DNA from: an uncultured bacterium
Lineage (GTDB): Bacteria > Planctomycetota > UBA1135 > GCA-002686595
Assembly: GCA_937905825.1 (NCBI GenBank)
Contig: CALCXM010000081.1
Location: forward strand, 1-64,000
Direction: 5' to 3'
Length of the DNA stretch: 64,000 nucleotides
The notes under the pieces are model-generated. The model saw only the letters and a list, made by a program, of their open reading frames with translations. It made no database searches and was not told where the DNA came from. This document shows, piece by piece, positions 26,259-34,000 of this stretch. The translations under genes were made by a program, and so were the position numbers. Numbering within the stretch: position 1 is the stretch's first letter; each line of letters starts with the position of its first letter.

Positions 26259-27986
26259 ATGAACCTGTTTGTGATTCCTGCACTTCTCGCGCTCGCCATG
26301 GGGGATCCGCAGGGGGCAACAGCGAGCGACGCGGCCCTGTCTTATCAATTGAGTTTCGATCCAGCGTCGGATCCACCCCGTTGGTTGGTGAGCCTCGATG
26401 CTCGCGGACTCGATCCAAGTGAGAAGGACGTGGCGTTTGTGCTCAACGACTGGGGTGAGTGGTCCGAGGTCGCGGAGCAGTACTTGCTCTCGTACGCGGG
26501 ATCCCCTGACCTTGTTCGGGCACCGGGCACAGGGTCGATCTTCAAGTTTGAGCCCCCCTCTGATTGGCAAGGGGACCTGCACTTCGAGTACGAGCTCGCG
26601 CTGTTGGAAGGTGGCTCCGAACTCCACAGCAAGCATGCCCTGCTGCCGCACATCTCTGAGGGCTATGCGTTTGGCTACTCCAACAACACCCTCGCCCGAC
26701 TGCAGGTGGCGGGGCAGCCCTCCGGACTTTCTTGCACGATTCAATTGAGCGCACCGCAGTCCTGGGAAGTCGTGACCGGCTGGAACGGACAAACTGCACA
26801 GGGACAGACGATCTCCTTTTGCCCGGAAGACACCGCACTCTTGGCCTTCGGCCAGGAAGTGATCCACGAGTCCCGACGCGTCGGCGAGCAAGTGCATGAG
26901 TTTCATCAGTTCGGAGGTGGGGTTGATTTGAGCGAAGAGGTCCTGAGCGTTCAAACCGCACTGCTTCCGATCTACGAGAAGGCCTGGTCGACGCCCCTGG
27001 CCAAGACCTCCCGAGTCTTCCTGGTCAAGCATCACCTAGGCGGGACGCGCATGGATCACGGCGTTGTCGTCGGCTTCGGGCCGGATCACCCCGAGCGCTT
27101 CATTCGATCGCCGTACATCCTGCATCTCTTGGCCCACGAGTTCTTTCACGAGTGGCTCGGGGGGAAACTGCTGCGCGAGGACGCGAGCCTCGTTTGGTTT
27201 GGAGAAGGCTTCACGGAGTATCTGTCTTTGTTCTATTCCGCGAAGGCTCAACTGGTCTCCGAAAGCTGGTTCGTCGATCGCATGGTGGAGCTCGCTCAAG
27301 AGGCCGCCTACAACTCGTCCCTCGGCCGGCTGGCCTTCGGAGATGCGCAGGTCAACTGGCGCGATGCAGACGGACCCAACGAGACCATGGCCTACAAAGG
27401 AGGTGCCCTTCTGGCCTTCGCCATGGACACGGAACTACGCAAAGCGGGGCAACCCGGATTGATGAGTTTCATGAACTCCCTCTATGCAAGTTCGGGGGGT
27501 CGTTACTCCTTGGACAACATTCGTGCAGAGATCGAGCGCCTCGAACTGCAAGAGTTCTACGAGCGCTACATCCTCGGCACAGAGATCCCAAATCTCGAAG
27601 AAGCCTTCACTGTCGCCGGCGTCCCGATGGTTCCCGTGGATTGCCAATTGACCTACTTCGGTATGCGAACCGATGGGGTTGGGGAGCAGCAGGTGGTCGC
27701 GGAGTTGGACCCGAAAGGCCCTGCCCTGCGAGCGGGCGCGCGCGTGGGTGACCGGATCCTCTCCCACTCAGGCGGGCATCGTCGTGGGGTACAGCTGAAG
27801 GACTCGGTCACAACGCCCTTTGACTACGGACTCTCGAGCCTCGACCCAGATGAAGTGGTCTGCACGCTTCAGATCGAACGAGCGGGTGAGCCGCTCGAGC
27901 TCTCCATTGCCCCAGCCCTGATTGAAGGCGGGACCTACGCGAGCTTTGAGTACGAGCCTGGGGGCATGGACGATTTCTTTCAGTGA
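26259..27986 (+). CDS. M1/M61-type gluzincin aminopeptidase with C-terminal PDZ domain
   Basis: A 575-residue protein. A short hydrophobic N-terminus (LFVIPALLALAMG) suggests export. After a beta-rich N-terminal region, the catalytic domain has AHEFFHEW (His293 and His297 as zinc ligands, with Glu294) and GEGFTEY; the Glu320 of the latter lies near the HExxH-x18-E spacing, with Glu316 also close. The C-terminal region (about residues 470-555; VVAELDPKGPALRAGARVGDRIL) is a PDZ domain. This order is that of M61 glycyl aminopeptidases. It would trim peptides outside the cytoplasm. A terminator precedes it, so it is probably transcribed alone; it is convergent with the acetyltransferase gene, 11 bases away. 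Confidence 0.85.
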   Translation: MNLFVIPALLALAMGDPQGATASDAALSYQLSFDPASDPPRWLVSLDARGLDPSEKDVAFVLNDWGEWSEVAEQYLLSYAGSPDLVRAPGTGSIFKFEPPSDWQGDLHFEYELALLEGGSELHSKHALLPHISEGYAFGYSNNTLARLQVAGQPSGLSCTIQLSAPQSWEVVTGWNGQTAQGQTISFCPEDTALLAFGQEVIHESRRVGEQVHEFHQFGGGVDLSEEVLSVQTALLPIYEKAWSTPLAKTSRVFLVKHHLGGTRMDHGVVVGFGPDHPERFIRSPYILHLLAHEFFHEWLGGKLLREDASLVWFGEGFTEYLSLFYSAKAQLVSESWFVDRMVELAQEAAYNSSLGRLAFGDAQVNWRDADGPNETMAYKGGALLAFAMDTELRKAGQPGLMSFMNSLYASSGGRYSLDNIRAEIERLELQEFYERYILGTEIPNLEEAFTVAGVPMVPVDCQLTYFGMRTDGVGEQQVVAELDPKGPALRAGARVGDRILSHSGGHRRGVQLKDSVTTPFDYGLSSLDPDEVVCTLQIERAGEPLELSIAPALIEGGTYASFEYEPGGMDDFFQ

Positions 27987-27997
27987 TGGCGGCGGGG

Positions 27998-29239
27998 CTA
28001 GAACCCCGTCGTGCAGCGGGGAGCTTCCCGCACATGGAAGGCTTGCTCGAGGTCTGCTCTCACCGCCGGGTCACTCAACGAAGCCGTTCCGTAGTCTAGC
28101 AAACGATCCAAAGGCAACGCCCCAAGCAGCATCGAGCTGAAGTCGCCCACACTGATCTTCAAGCGCACCTTCGATGGCAGCGCGTTTTTCAGAACCCGTG
28201 CGCGGCCGTCTTGAAACTCGAGCTCGAAGCTTCCGCTAGTTGGCTCCCAGAACCCATCCTGTAGATCGATTCCGCAGGTCAGGTTCACTCCGCCGAAGTT
28301 GTGTCCTGCCAGTTGTTCAATTAGCTGCGCGGGGTCCACCATGCGGTACATGATCCCAATTCCGCGTTCACTGATTTGGTGGTTTAAACGGAAGTTGTTG
28401 TCGCTGCCGTCCAGGGGGTCGCTGAACAGATATTGCAGATGGCTGTCCTGGGTTAAGAACACCACGCGACTGACCTGGTCCGCTTGCTTGCGAAAGAACT
28501 GGAACAACTCGCGCAGCCCGCGCCGTGTGGAGTATGTCCAGCTCAAGACCTCGATGTTCTGCTGGAGTATGTTGTGCTTGTTGAGGGCGACGAACTTGAA
28601 GACAACGTGCGCTTCCAACTTCCCATCGAATTCGATTCCCACGCTGCGCTGGCCGGAGTTCGCCTTCGGCAGCTTGACGTCGGCCCGCGGAACATGGAAC
28701 AACCCGTGGGTTTGGCCCTGGACGCCATCGAGGTAGCTGAAAAGAGCGTCCTCGTCCCCCTCGACTAGATAGCGCGCGGTCCCTGCCTCCGAGGTTTCGG
28801 GGAAGCTGCGCGGCGCCAAATGGAAGCGGTGCGTCGGAGTCCCAAGGCCCCAGCCCATGCGTTGATAGAAGCTGATACGAAAGGGGTAGAGCGCGGTCAA
28901 TCCGACACCGAGCGCGCAGCTTCGCTGCATGAACCACAAGACGAGGTCCTTGGCCACCTGCTTCTTCTTGTGGCACAGGTCCACCGCCACGCCCCCCAGC
29001 CCTTGCACAGGAACCTGATGGCCGAAAGCGTTCATGACGAAGTCGTGGGTTCGCAGCACGGCCAGCTGCTGCCCCCCTTCGTGGACCGTCCAAACATGGA
29101 CGTTGTCGCGCTCAATGCATTCCAGCAACGTGTCCCGATGTTCTTCCGGGCTGGGCAGGTCGGCCGCCGGATAGGCGTTGCGAAGAATGCGCATGGTTTC
29201 GTCGAGGGTGCTCTCGGCGAGGGGATTGAATTCTCTCAT
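27998..29239 (-). CDS. Eis-like GNAT N-acetyltransferase with SCP2-like C-terminus
   Basis: A 413-residue protein from the ATG at 29239; a GTG at 29275 would add 12 residues. The first GNAT domain shows LAVLRTHDFVMNAFGHQV, GLGGVAVDLCHKKKQVAKDL and YPFRISFYQRMGWG. A second GNAT-like half follows (about residues 190-290), then a C-terminal sterol-carrier-like domain with VRLKISVGDFSSMLLGAL. This three-part layout is that of Eis/YhfD proteins, which acetylate amines with acetyl-CoA; mycobacterial Eis acts on aminoglycosides and protein lysines. The substrate here is not known. It is convergent with the aminopeptidase gene. Confidence 0.85.
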   Translation of the reverse strand: MREFNPLAESTLDETMRILRNAYPAADLPSPEEHRDTLLECIERDNVHVWTVHEGGQQLAVLRTHDFVMNAFGHQVPVQGLGGVAVDLCHKKKQVAKDLVLWFMQRSCALGVGLTALYPFRISFYQRMGWGLGTPTHRFHLAPRSFPETSEAGTARYLVEGDEDALFSYLDGVQGQTHGLFHVPRADVKLPKANSGQRSVGIEFDGKLEAHVVFKFVALNKHNILQQNIEVLSWTYSTRRGLRELFQFFRKQADQVSRVVFLTQDSHLQYLFSDPLDGSDNNFRLNHQISERGIGIMYRMVDPAQLIEQLAGHNFGGVNLTCGIDLQDGFWEPTSGSFELEFQDGRARVLKNALPSKVRLKISVGDFSSMLLGALPLDRLLDYGTASLSDPAVRADLEQAFHVREAPRCTTGF

Positions 29240-29346
29240 GGGGGCTGGCTGGGAAGCTGGGTTCGTGGCGTCCACTCTAGAGGGCCGTGGTCGCGGTCTT
29301 CACGTTGATTGAACTGAGCAGTGAGCTGCGCGCTCCTTCGTCCAAC

Positions 29347-29368
29347 GAAAAAAGGCCCCGCAGGGCCC
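29347..29368 (-). terminator. Intrinsic terminator of the small Cys-protein gene
   Basis: GGCCC at 29354-29358 and GGGCC at 29363-29367 form a 5-bp stem with a CGCA loop; on the minus strand it is followed by six T (A-run at 29348-29353). It lies about 40 bases past the stop of the minus-strand gene at 29407-29631. Confidence 0.75.
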
Positions 29369-29406
29369 TCGTCTCGCCGGCATGTGCTGCCGAACTGTGC
29401 GGGTCT

Positions 29407-29631
29407 CTACGCTTCAGGATGCAGCGCGGCTTCCGAGGCCCCAGCCCCGACGGCATCCACCTTAGGTTTTCCGTGGGCCGCCACGTAGTTGTTGTTCCAA
29501 GCGCAAGTGAAGCACTTGTGATAACGCTGGCGCTGCCGCTCCTGGCATCGGGTTCGATCGACCTTGTGTGCGAATAGCACGCTGGTCGCATCGATGCGAG
29601 TGGGACATGTTTGAAGGACGGGGTCTGCCAT
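29407..29631 (-). CDS. Small cysteine-containing protein of unknown function
   Basis: A 74-residue protein. The ATG at 29631 (MADPVLQTCPTRID) is preferred because a longer frame from 29664 begins with weak leader sequence. It contains TCPTR, TRCQERQRQRYHKCFTC and WNNNYVAAHG. Four Cys (CP, CQ, KCFTC) and one His could bind zinc or an iron-sulfur cluster; the block CQERQRQRYHKCFTC looks strongly constrained. The C-terminal 20 residues are Ala-rich and low complexity. I believe similar short proteins occur in other planctomycetes, but cannot verify it here. It has its own intrinsic terminator, which supports a real gene. Confidence 0.7.
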   Translation of the reverse strand: MADPVLQTCPTRIDATSVLFAHKVDRTRCQERQRQRYHKCFTCAWNNNYVAAHGKPKVDAVGAGASEAALHPEA

Positions 29632-29731
29632 GTGTGAATTCTTCTCGAGCCGGGGTGCGGACATTCGCCAAAAGCAGGTCGAGCAGCCCCCCCCGGGCTG
29701 TCAGGATTTTGCTACGCGCGGGTTCGTAAGA

Positions 29732-30598
29732 TCAAGGGCCTATTTCCAGGGCCTGGCGTAATTGCGCCAGGGCTTGCGCTGCGATTACCGGGGCCTGATG
29801 GCTGTCCCGAGACAGCTCCACGGAGGCGACGCCGCTGTAGCCGCTTTGAAGCAGGGCCTTTAACGCTGCGTTCAAGTCGAGATCGCCGGTTCCAAAGAGT
29901 CCGTGCTGGTGCACGCCGGCCGGGCAGTCATCTAAATGCACGTTCCTTATCTCAGAGGCGTGTTCCGCGATCACGGCCTCGACGGGAAGGTCCCCGGTGA
30001 CCACAAGGTGCCCCAAGTCGAGGGTGAGGCCCAATTCCCCTGGACCTGTCCCCAGCCGGGAGAGCAATTCCCTGTAGCCGGAGGGGGTCTCGATGAACAT
30101 GCCAGGCTCCGGCTCGAACCCGATCTGGACACCCTGATTGGCTCCGTGATCCATCAGGGGTTGCAGGCCAGCACACAGTCGATCCCAGACCTCTTCGTTG
30201 TCGGGAGATTGCGTCTCGGCGATTTGACCCGCGGGGGCGGCTCCGGCCCAGATAGAAACCAAGGGGGCACCCAGGTCCGCGGCCAGGTCGACGCAGCGCC
30301 CGAGGAACTCTAGCCGGCGACGGCGCTCGGACTCCTCCACTTCGAGGAGCGTCGGAAAGTGCTTTCGCTTGGGATCCAGGAGATAGCGAGCGCCGGTCTC
30401 GATCACGAGGGCCATGCCGAGATCTTCGGCTTGGGCGCGAAACTCCCCCACCTCGCGGGCCGTGCAGCGGAACGGGTCGAGCTGCCCGACATCTGGGGTC
30501 AAGGCCATGGCCCCATAGCCCAAATCCGCTAGCAAGGTCAGCGCTTCATCCACGCGGTGGTGGGCCAGGCCGTTGGTGTTGTATCCGAGGGTAAACAT
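29732..30598 (-). CDS. Sugar phosphate isomerase/epimerase (xylose isomerase-like TIM barrel)
   Basis: A 288-residue protein with the AP-endonuclease-2/TIM barrel pattern: MFTLGYNTNGLAHHRVDEAL at the start, LVSIWAGAAP, QIGFEPEPGMFIETP with a metal-ligand Glu, GLTLDLGHLVVTGDLP, IRNVHLDDCPAG and GVASVELSRDSH. Ligand residues for a divalent metal are in place. Family members isomerise or epimerise sugars, sugar phosphates or cyclitols. It is the last gene of the kdsD-kdsC-lpt-tat run, 6 bases after the TatA/B-like stop. A role in sugar metabolism linked to the envelope is possible, but only by position. Confidence 0.82.
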   Translation of the reverse strand: MFTLGYNTNGLAHHRVDEALTLLADLGYGAMALTPDVGQLDPFRCTAREVGEFRAQAEDLGMALVIETGARYLLDPKRKHFPTLLEVEESERRRRLEFLGRCVDLAADLGAPLVSIWAGAAPAGQIAETQSPDNEEVWDRLCAGLQPLMDHGANQGVQIGFEPEPGMFIETPSGYRELLSRLGTGPGELGLTLDLGHLVVTGDLPVEAVIAEHASEIRNVHLDDCPAGVHQHGLFGTGDLDLNAALKALLQSGYSGVASVELSRDSHQAPVIAAQALAQLRQALEIGP

Positions 30599-30604
30599 GC
30601 GGAG

Positions 30605-31087
30605 TCACTCTTCCCGATCACGGGGAACGCCAAAGGGATCGGATCGATTCTCCGGGTACCAGGGCGGCTTTGCTTTGGGCTTGGGTCGTTCCACCTCGCT
30701 GGCGGCGTCCTGCGGGATTGCTTCCTCGGAGTCGGAAGAAGGATGTGCTTCGGGAGCGGGTTCAGCGTCCTTATCCACACTCTCTCGCTTCTCGAACAAA
30801 GGCTCGCGGATCTTCCCTTCCACGGTTCGCAGGGCATCCCGCGTGAGCACGTCGGGACTCTGTTTTCGCAGGGTCTCCGCAGTCTGTTCCATCTCGCGCT
30901 GCACCTGCCGGAACTCTTCGCCGAGCCCCGAGTCACGCCAGATGCCCTGCAGGGCGCGCCTCGCCCGAACAAAATGGGTGTAGAGCTGAGCCGCGGTTCT
31001 CGGAAGATTCCGACCGAAAATCATCACCGAGGCCGCAGCCAAAAGGGCGATCTCCCAGAAGGAGAGGTTTCCGAATAAGGCGATCAT
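30605..31087 (-). CDS. TatA/TatB-like Sec-independent translocase protein
   Basis: A 160-residue protein. The N-terminus NLSFWEIALLAAASVMIFG forms one membrane helix, followed directly by RNLPRTAAQLYTHFVRARRAL, an amphipathic helix. This short-TM/hinge/amphipathic layout and the FWE.. / FG..LP motif are those of TatA/TatB (MttA). A helical, charged region and a Pro/Glu-rich tail make it longer than TatA and close to TatB size. It would help move folded proteins across the inner membrane. Its ATG overlaps the stop of the giant Lpt-like gene (ATGA), so it is translated with the LPS-export gene; TatC is not in the window. TatA versus TatB cannot be decided. Confidence 0.8.
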   Translation of the reverse strand: MIALFGNLSFWEIALLAAASVMIFGRNLPRTAAQLYTHFVRARRALQGIWRDSGLGEEFRQVQREMEQTAETLRKQSPDVLTRDALRTVEGKIREPLFEKRESVDKDAEPAPEAHPSSDSEEAIPQDAASEVERPKPKAKPPWYPENRSDPFGVPRDREE

Positions 31088-34000
31088 AGTCGTGCACTCT
31101 GTAGGGTCTGCATCCTACCGAAAGTCCCCGGGCGCCAGCCGACGAGAGGACGGTACTTGATCGAAATCGAGTTCCCACCTTCGCCTGAGCGGAACCCGTA
31201 GTTCAGCTCGAACACGAAGTCGTGGCTGATTCTCCGGAAGATGAAGCTGTTCGAGAGGGACTCGTTGCTGAGCCGCGAGAGACTCTGGCGAGCTTCAAAC
31301 TGCCACTTGGGAGTGGCGTCCCAACGGGCCCCGAAGCTCACGGCGTCGTAGAGCAACTCGCCGCTCAGCTCTTCGCCACGGTTGTAAGCGAGCTCGAGTC
31401 CAACGTCCCGCCAGGGCAACAAGCTGAGGGCCGTGAAGGTGCGTCCCGATTCGCCCGACTCCATGTCGTAGTTGGCATCGTGAACCACGGCGAAGGGGAT
31501 CTTCTCGATCACTCCGAGCACGTCACCGAGCACGAGGGCCGGCAGCCAGCGATCTTCAGCCCCAGCATCCTGGTCACTGGCGTGGGTCGCGCGCACGGCG
31601 ACATCGACAAAGCGGGTTCCCCCCGGCACGCGCCAGCGCGAACGCAATCCAAGGTCCACGAAGCGACCCGTCAGGGGATCGTCGACGTGGTCCAATCGAA
31701 GCGGCGCGCCATCTTCGTCAAACTCCGCGATGTTCCCTCGAATGCCAGCGCTCGGCGTCAGCATGTTGACCACACCGTGACTCCACGTGCGGTAGAAGGT
31801 CGATTGGGCTTCCACACCCAAGATGGCGGCGCCGCGACTCGGTGCGGTGTCTTCCTCGATTCCGCGGCTCCACATGGAACCGGCGACGCTGACAAAGGGT
31901 GAAACTCGAATGCCGAAGGCTCCCAAGTCAAAGGGAGCCTCCACGCGGTGGCGCGTATCCAATCGCAGGACGTCTTGGTTTCCGATGGACGGATCCAAGA
32001 CTGGGTCGAAGGGCGAAATCACGTCCCCTTCCGCTTGGCGCGAGCGCAGGTAACCGGCCTCGGCCGTGGCGGTGTACAGCAACGGCTGCCCATAGATTTC
32101 GCCGATGGGAGTCAGCCCGCGCAAGTAGCCGAGGTCGGGGAGGCGCTCCACCTCGCTGTGGAAGCTGTTCGAGCGCGTACGAAGTTCCGCGCTGTAGTAG
32201 TGTTGATCCTTCGCCTTGCGCCAACGCAGGAAGTTGTCCCGGCGTTCGTAGCTCACGAACTGTCCCTCGCTGAACTCCGCTTGAACACCGGCGTCCGACT
32301 GGGTGGTGAAGGCGAAATCAAACCACTCTTGGGTATCCAGCTTGTAGCGCGATTGAGTTGTGAACACCCAACGCAGGTGCTCGCTCCCTGTGAGCTTGGA
32401 GCGCATCAAGCCACGGTCCTTGCCCGCGTCCGAAAGCCCCTCGAGATAGACGTTGGCCCAGAATTTGTCCGCCGCTGTGATCCGCAGACGTTGGTCGAGC
32501 AAGAGCCCCCGGGAGCCATAGATCGAGGCCTTCAACCGGTAGCGACTGCGAACCTTTTCCTTGTCGACGCCTGTCGCGGCGGCCAACAACTCCTTCATGG
32601 AGCGACCGCCTTCCAAGTCGACGGATGCCTCCAGGAACGAGCCGTAGCGGGCGGAATCACCAAAGCGCAAGCCGCTGAAGTTAGGGCGGCCCTTGCCATC
32701 GCTGTTGTAGTGCACCCGCGGAAGAGGAATCGAGATGCCGTTGTCGAAGACCAGGGAGTTGTCCCGCAGCAAGATGTCCCAGACTGTTCCGCGCTCACCG
32801 ACCGGGGTCAGACGTAGGTTCTTCGTGCTGATCGAGTAGTGGGGCTCCGCAAATCCGCAGGAGGTCACCGTCGCTTCGTCAGCGGTCAGGCTGCCGTCCG
32901 CGGAGTGGCGCAGCCAGTCAGCGCGGATCGCAAGATCGGTGCGCCGACTGCCTATCTTGAGCTGGGTGAACATCTCGGCGTCCTGAATCCAGCCGTGGCC
33001 GTCAAGCATGTCCACGTAGGCCGCTTGCATGCGCCCCGCAAGGTGGCCATCCACCAAGTACTCGATGTCTCCCTCGTAATAGACCTCTTTCAAGACCTTC
33101 GAGATGGACGCTGAGTCGAAGCGCCCGAAGAGCGTCGGCGCCTTGGCTTCGGGCAGACGATCCTCCGGTTCTGGGCCCCTTGGAAGCACCACAGCGTTCG
33201 GGTCCTCGCCGTTCAACCACAGTTGTGTCTTCGTCAACCACTCTTGGCGATCCAACCAGAAGGTGGCCCAGTTCGCGCGGATCTCGCGGTTGCCAGAAGT
33301 CACGGTCGGATTGCGCATCACCATCACCGTTGAATCGTCATCGGCGAAGGGCTGCAAAGACTCGTAGGTGGCCACCCACTGTTCTTCGCCCGCACCCAAC
33401 TTGCCGGTTAGGCGTCCCTGTTCCGCGGTGATCAAGACGTTCTGAACGTCGTACTCGATGTTGTTCGACTCCCAAATGAAGCCCTGGACACCGAGGGTTG
33501 CAGGACGGCCCTCCATGCGCATCACGCGGTAGCCGGCTTCAAGGATCTCGCCCGTTCCGACGAGTTCCTTGCCCACTCGCAGGCGGAAGCCATCCCACGC
33601 GACCAACTCGTCGATGCCCTGGGTTCGGGAGGTTCCCTCGGGAAGACGCAGCACATGCATGGAGCCCGCGTCCAAGTCGATCGGTTGGCCCTTGTCGGTC
33701 TTGCCGGAAAAGTGCGCCTTGCCGGCGAGCAGGAGCCCGGCCTCGTCGGCGGTCATCCACTCCGCACTGCCCGAGTGCAGCTCCGTCTTGGTGCGGCCGC
33801 CTAGGATTTGCGGAAGCGCGGCGGGGCGATCGAGCGCGAACTCGGGGAAGAGCGCCTGCAGTTCGGTTTCGTCGAACTCGATCCAGGTGGCCGTCAAGAT
33901 GTACGGCAAGCCATCCTCTTCGAAGCGACCGCGAGCTTCCACACGACTTCCGGCGTTGGCCTCCAAGCGACTGCGTCCGTCCTTCGTCCAACTGATACGA

